Source: Berghia stephanieae | Taxonomy: Eukaryota > Mollusca > Gastropoda > Nudibranchia > Aeolidiidae | Assembly: GCA_034508935.3 (NCBI GenBank) | Contig: CM067444.1 | Coordinates: 74,031,107 to 74,095,106, forward strand | Direction of reading: 5' to 3' | DNA length: 64,000 nt | Shown here: piece by piece, positions 12,686-61,070 of the stretch | Position numbering within the stretch: the first letter of the stretch is position 1 | How the letters are laid out: the number at the start of each line of letters is the position of its first letter | The notes under the pieces: model-generated | Database searches by the model: none | The model's input: only the letters and a program-made list of their open reading frames with translations | What the model was told of the DNA's origin: nothing | Program-made: the position numbers and the translations under genes

Positions 12686-13182
12686 TATTTAAAATATTTA
12701 CCACAATGTTTGGGGCAGTCTACATCAATGTTTCAGGCTTAATTTGCCATCTTCAGGACTGAGTTGTTTTGTTGACTGTTGTTGTTTCTTGAAGTGGTTC
12801 CGGTTTGAAGTTAATTAAGAGGAATTTGCGCCGATGGGGACACTTTCCGTAGATCTCACTTTTCATGTTGAGTGTGGCTTCATGAGGTTGTTTGATTATA
12901 GTATATTTTTCTTCCAGGCATAAGCTACATTGTTTTGATGTTGGTGTGTATCCTGTTGCTTTAGATAAAATTTTCCATGAAATGTTGTGGTCTATTTTGT
13001 TGTCTTTTAATTTCCAAATATGTTCGCTGAGTTTTGTGGATGTTTTTTGTTAGTGTTTCTAAATGTTGAGGTGTGGAGGTTGTATCTTGTTTTGAAATTA
13101 TTTTCTGTTAGTCCTACATATTTTTCTTGCTTGTTTGTTTTAGTTTCTGTGACTGTGGCTTGGTAAATTAAACTTGATTCTA
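12684..13182 (-). mobile_element. Penelope-like element 3' end, left arm of palindrome
   Basis: Reverse complement of the right arm (13188-13686), nearly identical to it. On the minus strand it reads a GIY-YIG endonuclease domain: YVGLTENNFKTRYNLH, then the Cys-rich CSLCLEEKY, then CPHRRKFLLINF, as in C-terminal endonucleases of Penelope-like elements. Both arms are 5'-truncated at the same base and meet at a 5-base loop, ATGCT. A hammerhead motif follows the coding part. Confidence 0.82.
12716..12761 (-). ncRNA. Hammerhead ribozyme motif, left arm
   Basis: Core CTGAAGA and GAAAC are present. Stem I is CAGTC/GACTG, stem II is GGC/GCC with an AAATTAA loop, and stem III is ACA/TGT with a TTGA loop. 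Predicted cleavage follows the A of GTA. All invariant core bases fit. Hammerheads are known in Penelope-like elements. Confidence 0.8.
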
Positions 13183-13187
13183 ATGCT

Positions 13188-13686
13188 TAGAATCAAGTTT
13201 AATTTACCAAGCCACAGTCACAGAAACTAAAACAAACAAGCAAGAAAAATATGTAGGACTAACAGAAAATAATTTCAAAACAAGATACAACCTCCACACC
13301 TCAACATTTAGAAACACTAACAAAAAAACATCCACAAAACTCAGCGAACATATTTGGAAATTAAAAGACAACAAAATAGACCACAACATTTCATGGAAAA
13401 TTTTATCTAAAGCAACAGGATACACACCAACATCAAAACAATGTAGCTTATGCCTGGAAGAAAAATATACTATAATCAAACAACCTCATGAAGCCACACT
13501 CAACATGAAAAGTGAGATCTACGGAAAGTGTCCCCATCGGCGCAAATTCCTCTTAATTAACTTCAAACCGGAACCACTTCAAGAAACAACAACAGTCAAC
13601 AAAACAACTCAGTCCTGAAGATGACAAATTAAGCCTGAAACATTGATGTAGACTGCCCCAAACATTGTGGTAAATATTTTAAATAA
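13188..13686 (+). mobile_element. Penelope-like element 3' end, right arm of palindrome
   Basis: On the plus strand the frame runs open from the loop: IYQATVTE, then YVGLTENNFKTRYNLH, SEHIWKLKDNKIDHNISWKI, CSLCLEEKY, CPHRRKFLLINF, and a stop near 13618. This matches the GIY-YIG endonuclease domain of Penelope-like retroelements. The reverse transcriptase part is absent. Confidence 0.85.
13610..13655 (+). ncRNA. Hammerhead ribozyme motif, right arm
   Basis: Same fold as the left-arm copy: stem I CAGTC (13610-13614) with GACTG (13651-13655), core CTGAAGA (13615-13621), GAAAC (13637-13641), stem III ACA/TGT, predicted cleavage after A13650. One stem II pair is weakened here (GAC against GCC), so this copy may be slower than the left one. 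Confidence 0.78.
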
Positions 13687-13749
13687 TAATTCGCTCCATT
13701 ACTACATGTCGAGCACTTTTCGTACCATATTTGTATCAAACACGATTCA

Positions 13750-14545
<796 letters not shown>

Positions 14546-15045
14546 TTTAAGGGTTTTACGGCGCTTGCAACACATTTAGGTCATATCAGCACCAGTAAAA
14601 AGGAAGAAAATGGGATAGTAAAAAGTTATAGAACTACAATTAAAGCACCCAAGAGAAAAGAAAGACAAAGGGGAACTGGAAACAAATAGGGATCAGATGT
14701 AGATTCCAAGAGCATACCACCCATGTACTTAGTCTGAGATCACCTATTAGTCTCATCCGACACAAGCACAAAATCCAACAAAGAGGAATACACTCAAATG
14801 CTTACATTATACATAATACAAAAATAACAAATATAATAATACATAACGGAGAGATGATTTACAAGGAAAAAAATATCATCTCCCAAAACAATAACTATGC
14901 ATTTGACTGTTTCCCTCTCAGCCAGGACTCCGGGCAGGGCCAGAACAAAACCAAGTAATCTCATTCCAAGACAAAGACAGAAAACATGTTGGAAAACAGA
15001 CATAAGGGGATAGAAGACACAGTATGTACCTCCCTGCCCACTATG
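14546..15045 (-). mobile_element. Family A retroposon
   Basis: Near full length, from TTTTTAAGGGTTTTACGGCG to CTCCCTGCCCACTATGG. No clear target duplication. Confidence 0.87.
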
Positions 15046-15797
15046 GACGGATTAGACTGAATATTAAAAGACTTTGTGATCCATTCCAGTTTAGAAATAA
15101 TGTTAATTGATTCCAGGACAATGAAGCAATTAAGAAAATCAAAGGTTTTGCTCATGCACAAATAGTATAATAATCTACCATTGTGGATAAAAATAATAAA
15201 TCAAAGATTATATTTTGCCCCGTCTCACAATATTAATTATGCGCAAATCAAGTGCAATAGCTCTGTACGTGTCCAAGTGTGTGGTGTCAAGGCACTCAAA
15301 ATAATTTTTAAAAGATAAATTATGTCTTAACAGTAAATGAAAAGCAATAACAAAAGGAAACAAATTGAATTGTTTTCAAGTGATTAATTACTTTTTGTTT
15401 GCTAGTTCTTGGTTTAACTGCTATCAACTGCATACCAAACTTATTTTTTATAACACGAATGGATATGTGAAAATCCTTATACAATAATTAAGCATTTTCC
15501 CAAACATTATTTTAAGAAAAGAGCTAATTTTTTTTTAAATAGGAAGACAAAACTGAAAGACACTTGGATGTGCTTCTACATCAAATTTTCAATGACACAT
15601 ATATCATGTAATATTAAAGCAAAGTGTTGTAACAAGTTATATCCAAACATTACATCATCAATCTTTTCATATCCTCATCAACGCCATGAAATCACATGGT
15701 ATAGCCCTTGTTTAAGCAAATGAACCAATAAAAATTTACAAACAAATCAAATACTTCTTGGGCTGTAGATTTCTAATTCACTTTAAATGATTGGAAT
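15046..15797. other. Intergenic AT-rich sequence, nothing recognised
   Basis: No open frame with coding character and no match to the repeat families seen elsewhere in the window. Confidence 0.4.
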
Positions 15798-16661
15798 GCT
15801 TGTTGTGTTTGTTTTTAAGGGTTTTGCGGAGCTTGCAACACATGTTTTTGTTTGTTTGTTTGTTGCTTTAGGTCTCTTCCAACACAATTGAGGTTATATG
15901 AGAGACCGCTGAAACAAAAAAACAAGCAATCTAACAAAAATAGTACAAATGTCAATCAAAATCATAACCTAAAGATATCATAAGCTAAATTATAAATAAC
16001 CAAGAACAAACAGGCAGAGGATTTACAGGAAAAAAAATATCCCCTGTCAAAAATACAATCACAAACCAAAGAAGCAGGATAGGCTAGTAAAGAGAAGAAG
16101 AAACGACATCACTATCGGATCGTACACCCATGCGAACATCATAGGTATATGATTCAAGGGTGATGCTCCCATCCAACCACCCGCGCAACACATGTCATAT
16201 CAGCGCCAGTACAAAGGAAGAAAATGGGATGGTAAAAAGTTTAACTTTACCCAAGAATGAAGAAGACAAAAGGGAATTGGTTCATATAGGGAATAGATGT
16301 AGATTCCAAGAGCACACTATCAATGTACTTAGTTTGCGATCACATAAATGCCTCATACTGACACAAACACAGGTCCCTGCTAAGAGGAACACACTCAAAT
16401 GTTTACAAATCATATGTAAAAAAAATCATACAATGCATAACAGGGAGATGATTTACAAGAAAAAAAACATCATCTCCCAAAACCCTAACTATACATTTGA
16501 CTGTTTCCCTCCCAACAAAGGTATCCGGCCAAGGCGAGGACAAATCCAAATAATCTCATTCCAAGACAAAGACAGAAAGCATGTTGGAAAACAGATAAAG
16601 GGGGATAGAAGACACAGTAAGTGCCTCCTTGCCCACTATGGGAGGTCAGGAACCCCACCCA
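15798..16661 (-). mobile_element. Family A retroposon split by a family B insertion
   Basis: Flanked by AAATGATTGGAAT at 15785-15797 and 16662-16674. The tail end (15798-15844) is separated from the body (16185-16661) by a B element. Long open frames across the body are by chance. Confidence 0.9.
15845..16184 (-). mobile_element. Family B retroposon nested in family A
   Basis: Ends at CCAACCACCCGC. The A sequence GCAACACATG is duplicated at 15835-15844 and 16185-16194, which proves insertion of B into A. Confidence 0.93.
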
Positions 16662-16674
16662 AAATGATTGGAAT

Positions 16675-17069
16675 CACGCACTCAAAGGATGTAAAGTGGC
16701 AAACAAGATTTAAGAAGAAATGAAAGTTAGAAGCAATATAAACTATATAACAATCAGAAGATAGGTGCATTGAACTGTTGTCAAAATAATTCAACCCAAT
16801 ACTCACTTTGATTCCTCTCCCCCATACGTATTGGGTGAACATTTTTTTAAAAGCCAGAACTTTGACAAATTCGTGTTACCTTGAAGTTTTTTGGGGGGTT
16901 TTTTGTACGTTTTAAAATTAAATGCAAGCATACTTAACATCTAAGCAGTTTAAATATTAACATTCCATACAATCTTTAATTTACAAACATTTTTGTGAGG
17001 CATGCCAAAAAATTGTGTATCAGACAATAATTCGACACTCTCACATATTTCTGATCTTTAAACTATCCC
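16675..17069. other. Intergenic sequence, nothing recognised
   Basis: AT-rich, no coding signal. Confidence 0.4.
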
Positions 17070-17081
17070 AAGAACTTCATT

Positions 17082-17609
17082 GTTTGTTTTTGTTTTTAAG
17101 GGTTTTACGGCGCTTGCAACACATTTAGGTTATATCAGCGCCAGTAAAAAGGAAGAAAATGGGATAGTAAAAAGTTCTAGAATTACAATTAGAGCACCCA
17201 AGAAAAAGTAAGACAAAGGGGAACTGAGAACAAATAGGGATCAGATGTAGATTCCAAGAGCATACCACCAATGTACTTAGTTTGAAATCACCTACAAGTC
17301 TCATCCAGACACAAGCACAAAATCCAACAAAGAGGAACACACTCAAATGCTTACATTATACATTCAAAAGAAAAATAATAATACATAACAGAGAGATGAT
17401 TTACAAGGAAAAAAATATCATCTCCCAAAACAATAACTATGCATTTGACTGTTTCCCTCCCAGCTAGGACTCCGGCCAGAGCCAGGACAAAACCAAGAAA
17501 TCTCATTCTGAGACAAAGACAGAAAGCATGTTGGAAAACAGATATAAGGGGATAGAAGACACAGTATGTACCTCCCTGCCCGCTATGGGAGGTCAGGATC
17601 CCCACCCAG
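17082..17609 (-). mobile_element. Family A retroposon, best complete copy
   Basis: 528 bases between perfect duplications AAGAACTTCATT at 17070-17081 and 17610-17621. A good reference for the family's full length and both ends. Confidence 0.95.
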
Positions 17610-17731
17610 AAGAACTTCATTAATGATGGCCCACAGCTCAGAGGTTTTTTTTGTTTTTTTTTTAGTTGAAGAAAATAAATTTCTGATTTCATTTAAAGTA
17701 GCTTTTTCCAAAGCTGTATTTTCTTTCGTTA

Positions 17732-18054
17732 GATTTATTTTGTTTGTTTGTTGCTTTAGGTCTCTTCCAACACAATTGAGGTTATATGAGAGACCGCTGA
17801 AACAAAAAAACAAGCAATCTAACAAAAATAGTACAAATGTCAATCAAAATCATAACCTAAAGATATCATAAGCTAAATTATAAATAACCAAGAACAAACA
17901 GGCAGAGGATTTACAGGAAAAAAACTATCCCCTGTCAAAAATACAATCACAAACCAAAGAAGCAGGATAGGCTAGTAAAGAGAAGAAGAAACGACATCAC
18001 TATCGGATCGTACACCCATGCGAACATCATAGGTATATGATTCAAGGGTGATGA
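17732..18054 (-). mobile_element. Family B retroposon, RNA-sense 5' end truncated
   Basis: Matches B up to GATTCAAGGGTGATG and then stops, missing the CCAACCACCCGC end. Confidence 0.9.
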
Positions 18055-18394
18055 CCAGTTACACAAATGCGCAACATAAATATTGCCTTGTCGGTCATGA
18101 GATGACAAACATTACTTCTTCATAATATTTTTAAATTAAAGCTTAGAGATACAGCTGAAGGCATTAGAGCATTGATAATTTTTATTTATATTTATATTGC
18201 CAGTCTTTTTCCATCTCAACTTTTAAAAAGTCACATTTTATATATATTCTTTTTTAGATTTTAATGCAAGTTTGCACAATTATAATAATAAATTACTTAA
18301 ATGACAATGACGGTGATTTATGTAGCTATGAGCCATCACAAATTGGGCCCCTTTTTGTTCACCCGATATAATCATGCACAACATATACATCATA

Positions 18395-18425
<31 letters not shown>

Positions 18426-18780
18426 TTTTTAAAACTTTGTTTCAAGTTTAAATGATTTTTATAAATCAATAAGTCATCACATAATCAACTATCAAACCAC
18501 TCAATTATTATAATAGACAGGGAATCAGATCAAGACTTTCAATACATTTGTATCACATACAAATTTTTAAAAAAATATCCATAAGAAAAAATGGAGGCCC
18601 ATGCACAACTGAATTATAAGTTAGGAAAGAGATATTATGTGATGTGTGATCATCATCATAATAAGAGCCAAAAATGGACTTTAAAAAAAATAAATTAGTA
18701 CAAACAGGAGACATATCTGGTTTCAAACTTTTTTTTTTCAACAAACAACAAATTTCAAAATTGGTAAAAAAAAAAATGTA
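18055..18780. other. Intergenic AT-rich sequence
   Basis: Contains a short (TA)n at about 18402-18424. No coding signal. Confidence 0.5.
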
Positions 18781-18789
18781 TAGATGAGA

Positions 18790-18990
18790 AAAAAAATTAA
18801 AATCTGAATATCGGACTGGGGATCAAACCTCTGACCACCTGAATAATGGTCAGACGTGCTGCCATTCCATCACAGAGGATACCTGATAGCTGGGATGACT
18901 TAAGCTTATATTCTTCACAAGGGTACCAGAATAACGCTGTGAACCCTGACCGGTAATCTGGAGGTCTGAAGTTTGATTCCTAGTCAAAGC
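18790..18990. mobile_element. tRNA-derived SINE pieces in opposite directions
   Basis: On the minus strand a tRNA-like head (about 18815-18875) has a B box GGTTTGATCC. On the plus strand a second tRNA-like piece has GTTTGATTCC at 18971-18980. The two point away from each other. Confidence 0.5.
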
Positions 18991-19001
18991 AGCCTGATTT
19001 T

Positions 19002-19433
19002 TTTCTAGATTTACAATTAAAGCATCCAAGAAAAAGTAGGACATAGAGGAATTGGTTCAAATAGGGAACAGGTGTAGATTCAAAGAACACATCATCAATG
19101 TACTTAGTTTGAGATCACCTAAGTCTCATCCAGACATAAGTGCAGAATCCCACTAGAGGAATAAACTCAAATGTTTACAGAATATATCCAACACAGAATA
19201 ACATAACTAACAATGCATAACAGAGAGACGATTTACAAGGGAAAAAAATAATCTCCCAAAACTAATACTTAACATTTGACGGCTTCCCCCTTAGCTGAGG
19301 ACTCTGGCAGGGGCCAAGGCAAAACCAAGTAATCTCATTCCAAGACAAAGACAGAAAGCAACTCAGAAAACAGATATAAGGCATAGCCAGTAACCTCCTG
19401 CCCATTGTGGGAGATCAAAGGATCCCAACCAGA
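19002..19433 (-). mobile_element. Family A copy lacking its tail end
   Basis: Matches from CTAGATTTACAATTAAAGC to the GATCCC..CCAG end. Moderately diverged. Confidence 0.8.
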
Positions 19434-19640
19434 AAGAAACTCGACATAAAAATACATTAGTTTGTTAATAAAAGCAAAGCAAAGCAAAAAAAAAAAAAAT
19501 GCATTGATAAACATGGTCCCATCTCAAAAACACAAGAATTCAAAATCGAACCTCTTAAATATCAGGAATATTGGTGTAACTGTCTTGTCACAGGACAGAA
19601 AAAACCCACAAAGCATTAAAACAATTACAATCAAAAATAA

Positions 19641-19680
<40 letters not shown>

Positions 19681-19787
19681 ATGCAGCAGATACAGCTGTT
19701 TGAATGCCAATTTTCAATTTTGCATATCTTCAGTCAGACGGTCTTGCTTTCAGCGTTGTCACTACAGGACATCTGTATTAAAAAAAA

Positions 19788-19818
<31 letters not shown>

Positions 19819-20195
19819 GTAGTTAACAGCAGGCCTCACTCATATCTGACAGCTATTTCCAACCCTGTTATACATTTCATGATAAAATGTAGACAATGGA
19901 CTGGGAACAGGTGTATGAGCTATGCCCAAAGGTAAGATCTATTTTTAATTACCCTATTTATATGCTCTAAACATATGAATTTATTGAACAACAGGACACC
20001 TATCAATAGAAATATTATGGTTTAAAATACCAATGAAACCGAAAAAATATATAAAAGGAAGCATTGTTAAACAAACTTAACGTGGTGCATCTGTGAAAAT
20101 GCTCTATATGAAAAGTCATACTCATTAATTTATTTAAAACAAAGATAGGATCATACTAGAGGTTAAACATTTATATAATTCAACCTCATAAAATA
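19434..20195. other. Intergenic sequence with (CA)n and (GA)n tracts
   Basis: (CA)n at about 19644-19680 and (GA)n at about 19787-19819. The open frame across them is compositional. Confidence 0.5.
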
Positions 20196-20407
20196 CACTG
20201 CAGCGTGGAAATCTCGAGCAAATTGGGACCGGGCATATTTGTCCAGATTTCTGTTTTTTCAAGATTGACTTGAGTATTTTACAAAGAATATGAGGGAGGT
20301 AAAGAATGGGTGGTTTCGGTCATCTCTCAATATTATGAGGTGTAGCATTTAGTGGGTCTTGTCGCATTCAATCACAGTGGAATAAGTTTCTCCTTTATGT
20401 GGGTTAT

Positions 20408-20939
20408 GATTCTGTTTTTGTTTTTGAGGGTTTTACGGGGCTTGCGACACATTTAGGTCATATTAGTGCCAGCAAAAAGGAAGAAAATGGGATAGTATAA
20501 ACGTTCTAGAATTATAATTAAAGCACCCTAGAAAAAGTAAGACAAAGGAGAATGGTACAAATAGGGAACAGGTGTAGATTCCAAGAGCATACCATCAATG
20601 TACTTAGTTGGAGATCACCTAAAAGTCTCATCCAGATTTGAGCACAGGATCCCACCAAGAGGAATACACTCAAATGTTTACAAATGATATGTTAAAAATT
20701 TTAAAAATAACAATACATAGCAGAGAGATGATTTACAAGGAAAAAATATCATCTCCCAAAACTATAACTATACATTCAACTGTTTCCCTCCCAGTCAAGG
20801 ACTCCAGCCAGGGTCAGGAGAAAACAAAGCAATCTCAATCCAAGACAAAGACGGAAAGCAATTGGAAAACAGATAAAGGAAGATAGAAGACACAGCAAGT
20901 ACCTCCCTGCCCACCATGGGAGGTCGGGAACCCCACCCA
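20408..20939 (-). mobile_element. Family A retroposon nested in the DNA transposon
   Basis: Complete, from TTTTTGAGGGTTTTACGGGG to GAACCCCACCCAG. Confidence 0.88.
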
Positions 20940-20960
20940 GTGTGTGTGCTCTAATAATAA

Positions 20961-21294
20961 ATTATGTTTGTTTGTTGCTTTGTTCTCTTCCAACACAATA
21001 AGGTTATATGAGAGACCGCTGAAACAAAAAAACAAGCAATCTAACAAAAATAGTACAAATGTCAATCAAAATCATAACCTAAAGATATCATAAGCTAAAT
21101 TATAAATAACCAAGAACAAACAGGCAGAGGATTTACAGGAAAAAAAATATCCCCTGTCAAAAATACAATCACAAACCAAAGAAGCAGGATAGGCTAGTAA
21201 AGAGAAGAAGAAACGACATCACTATCGGATCGTACACCCATGCGAACATCATAGGTATATGATTCAAGGGTGATGCTCCCATCCAACCACCCGC
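20961..21294 (-). mobile_element. Family B retroposon with 13-bp target duplication
   Basis: GCTCTAATAATAA at 20948-20960 and 21295-21307, perfect. Confidence 0.94.
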
Positions 21295-21542
21295 GCTCTA
21301 ATAATAAGACAAAACCAGCATATCAAATTACGAATTACACACTCAGCACTCACTTACCTCTCTCTTGTCTTTCCTCTCATCGCATCTTTATCCCCACTCC
21401 CAATAATTTATTTGATTTTAATGCATAACAGTAATTAAGTCTCAGGCCACCAATGCCTCTCTAGTCTTCCACTGGCACTGGTATACAATAGAATTAGATA
21501 GTGAGACGCTGCATGCGTTAGACAATGGTCAAACATGCTTTG

Positions 21543-21543
<1 letters not shown>

Positions 21544-21573
<30 letters not shown>
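21544..21573. repeat. (CA)n microsatellite
   Basis: Fifteen CA units inside the DNA transposon copy. The homologous copy has a shorter CA tract at the same place (near 59331). Confidence 0.9.
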
Positions 21574-21576
<3 letters not shown>

Positions 21577-22208
21577 CAAACATACTCCATGCACGTACAC
21601 ACATGATACATATGTAACACATTGACTAGCACACTTAACATGGAGAGCGATGGCAGTTTTCATTTCCAAAGAACAAAAAAGTGAATATCCAGTCTGTTCC
21701 AGATTTCCGTGTTAACCTTCAAAAGTGTTTGAGATTTTTCTGTTAACACTACTATGAAAATAAACGGATTAAAAAGGGGAATCAAGACGTGTTCGACTTT
21801 CTATGATTTCAATATTTGTGGGTTTCAGATTTGCAGGTTCAAAAATTTACGTGTTGCACTTTGATTCTAGAAAAAAAAAAGGAAAAAAGAAGAGAAAAAT
21901 GTCTAATAATCAGTTTTTCTTTCTTTCTTTTTTTTTTCTGATGTCCAGGATAACATATTTGTTTGTTTCTAAAGAGTTGAACTTTGCTTGCAATACTTTA
22001 CAGTCATATCACCTCCAGTTAAAGGGATGATGACAGGAAGTCAAAGGATTTTAGATTGAGTTATCAAGCCCGCAAGATAAAGAAAGACAAATATGACAAC
22101 ATTCAAACAGTACACGAGAAGACTCAAAAGCAAGCTTTCTATGTATAAAGTAAGCTTGAGACTACCTAAAAGTCCAACCCAATCACAGCCAAAGGATCTC
22201 CATCAAGA

Positions 22209-22830
22209 TATTTGTTTTTAAGGGTTTTATGGTGCTTGCGTCACCATTTCAGTGTCAGTAAAAAGGGGAAAAAAATGGAATATTAAAGACAATTCTTTTT
22301 TTTTTTTTTTTTTTTTGTTTGTTGCTTTAGGTCTCTTCCAACACAATTGAGGTTATATGAGAGACCGCTGAAACAAAAAAACAAGCTTTTTGTTTGTTGC
22401 TTTAGGTCTCTTCCAACACAATTGAGGTTATATGAGAGACCGCTGAAACAAAAAAACAAGCAATCTAACAAAAATAGTACAAATGTAAATCAAAATCATA
22501 ACCTAAAGATATCATAAGCTAAATTATAAATAACCAAGAACAAACAGGCAGAGGATTTACAGAAAAAAAATATCCCCTGTCAAAAATACAATCACAAACC
22601 AAAGAAGCAGGATAGGCTAGTAAAGAGAAGAAGAAACGACATCACTATCGGATCGTATACCCATGCGAACATCATAGGTATATGATTCAAGGGTGATGCT
22701 CCCATCCAACCAAAGACAATTCTAGATTTACAATTGAAAGCACATGAGAAAAGTAAGATAAAAGGGAATTGTACAAATAGGGAACAGACATAGATTCCAA
22801 GAGCACAAGATAGTCTATAGCAAAAAAAAC
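22209..22830 (-). mobile_element. Old family A copy split by family B
   Basis: Tail part at 22209-22296 and body at 22712-22830, then lost. The B element at 22297-22711 lies between. Confidence 0.8.
22297..22711 (-). mobile_element. Family B retroposon with extra partial 3' end, nested in family A
   Basis: Flanked by AAAGACAATTCT at 22285-22296 and 22712-22723. The first ~90 bases (22297-22386, including a long T run) are an extra copy of the tail end, then the full element starts at 22387. Confidence 0.93.
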
Positions 22831-23802
22831 AACAAAAAAAAACTTTTCACCACATCTAAGAGACCCAGCTACCAAATAATTGTGGGGTTGATAAATAAAA
22901 TCTCGACCGCAGTCAGCGTTGATAAAATCTCTTTGCTTGTAATGCGAGTGCTTAACACACCAGCTATCGGGACCCTAAGAAAGCACATATACTTCTTTTC
23001 AAAACCCTAACAATTGGATGATACATGATGGAGATATGATTTACGAGAGATAAAAATGACATTTCCAATTTAAAAAAAAAACAATCATCTAACTGTATGC
23101 CCCTCCCTCCGCCCCCCCCCCCCCCCCCCCAAAAAAAAAAAAAGATAACACAAGGAGTGGAAAGGATTATCATTAATGCCAATGCGGAAGAGAGGACATA
23201 TAGGTGACTTCCCCTACCTACATCCATTCAGATTAGACTTCCTGACAATTAACACATTTAAAACAAATCTTAAAGTCTTTCCTTTAACAGCAATTTTGAT
23301 TATTTGGAAATATTTTGATATCTATATTTGATTACATATAACTATAGGCGGTGTGTAAGAGAGTTTGTGTGTATGAATATAAACTCGAATGTGAAATCAA
23401 ATACAACGAAAATAATATATCTAAAATTATCTCAAAAAACAGTGAAAGCAATTTGAAGATTTTTTTTTTTTTTTTTTTTAATAAATTAACATAATGATCG
23501 CTATCAACAATTTTACCTATAATTACTACATGAATTATCTTTTACAAAAATGATATAGACAAAACAGAATCAGTCAAAAGATATATTTAATTTGAAAAGT
23601 AAGGAAAAACATTTTGTTATCTCTCACAGCTCGTTTTGATTTCCATTATATCATTAGCATACTTAGAAAATTGCAATGGCACATTGGTTAAGAATAAGAT
23701 ATAATATCTTTAAAAATTTATCACCTTGAAATTGTTTCATAATTTTGATATGAATGTGTCACATAACTGAAAGGGGAGCTCACTTAATTCTGTGTGAATT
23801 GT
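22831..23802. other. Intergenic sequence, nothing recognised
   Basis: Contains poly-C/poly-A at about 23111-23143 and a poly-T run near 23460-23479. No coding signal. Confidence 0.5.
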
Positions 23803-24324
23803 TTTGTTTTTAGGGTTTTTACAGTATTCATGGCCTTAATAGCTCATTTCAGCACCGGTATAAAGGAAAATGACAGAGGAAAAATTGTAGATCAGAAGTA
23901 AAAAGCACCAAAGAAAAAGTAAGACAAAGAGGTCTGGTTCAAATAGGGAACAGAAGTTTCCATGAGCAATCTACCGATGTCCCTATCTTGACAATACATA
24001 AAAGTCCCATCCAAAAGATCCCGCTATGGAGGAAACACTCAAATGTTTAAAAAGTATAAAATATTCAAAACTAATGACTGTAATAGTGCATAACAGAGAG
24101 GTGATTTACACTGGGGAAAAAATATAATCTCTCAAAAAATGGGACATGCATTTGACTGTCTCCCTCCCAGCTAAGGACCCCTACTGGGACCCGATAAAAA
24201 ATGAGCAAATTCAATCCAGAACAAAGACAGAAAGCGCATGGTAAGGGAAAACAGATCTGAGGGATAAAAGACATAGCAAGTGACCTCTCTGCCAACCATG
24301 GGAGGTCAGAAGACCCCATCCAGC
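23803..24324 (-). mobile_element. Old, diverged family A copy downstream of CPD
   Basis: All blocks of family A are in order but strongly diverged, so this is among the oldest copies. It ends 145 bases from the CPD stop codon and may be part of the 3' UTR. Confidence 0.78.
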
Positions 24325-24439
24325 TTCTTAATTCTAGTTGGAAAATAATGAGCCAGCATTTATTTTTATGAACTCATATTTTCCGTTAACATGCAACAGT
24401 ATCAACCTATCCAGTTCACATGTAATACAATACATTTAG

Positions 24440-24445
24440 TTTATT
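24440..24445 (-). promoter_or_regulatory. Candidate polyadenylation signals for CPD
   Basis: AATAAA on the minus strand here lies only 24 bases after the stop; another lies at 24359-24364. Which one is used cannot be told from sequence. Confidence 0.35.
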
Positions 24446-24468
24446 TGAATGTTCCCATTTCAAAAGAT

Positions 24469-60664
<36,196 letters not shown>

Positions 60665-60668
60665 CTGT

Positions 60669-60669
60669 T

Positions 60670-60752
<83 letters not shown>

Positions 60753-60802
60753 TAATAATAATAATAATAATAATTGCCAATAATAATAATAATAATAATA
60801 GT
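60669..60802. repeat. (AAT)n microsatellite beside CPD visible exon 1
   Basis: Lies in the intron, starting a few bases from the acceptor of the exon at 60664. Confidence 0.95.
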
Positions 60803-60837
60803 GGTAGTAGTAGTAATAAAAATGAGAGGAAGAAGAA

Positions 60838-61070
60838 ACGAAGAAAAAGAAGAAGAAGAAGAAGAAGAAGAAGAAGAAGAAGAAGAAGAAGAAGAAGAAG
60901 AAGAAGAAGAAGAAGAAGAAGAAGAAGAAGAAGAAGAAGAAGAAGAAGAAGAAGAGGAGGAGGAGGAGAGGAGGAGGAGGAGGAGGAGGAGGAGTAGGAG
61001 TAGGAGAGGGAGGAGAAGAAGGAGGAGGAAAAGGAGGAGGAGATGAAGAAAACGAAGAAGAAGAAAACAT
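60838..61070. repeat. (AAG)n/(AGG)n microsatellite
   Basis: Purine-rich plus strand, so it is pyrimidine-rich in the CPD transcript. The long open frames here are artefacts. Confidence 0.96.

Larger units (their letters stand above)
20196..21862. mobile_element. TA-flanked DNA transposon copy with nested A and B insertions
   Basis: The left end CACTGCAGCGTGGAAATCTC follows TA and matches the left end of the element at 58602-59609. Interior blocks around 21466-21545 and 21690-21770 also match that element in order. The right end is degraded and placed only roughly. Families A (20408-20939) and B (20961-21294) sit inside. No transposase is present. Confidence 0.65.

Noticed and set aside
16160-16723. 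187-codon open frame
   Set aside because: It lies within a family A retroposon and its B-insertion boundary; other A copies do not keep this frame.
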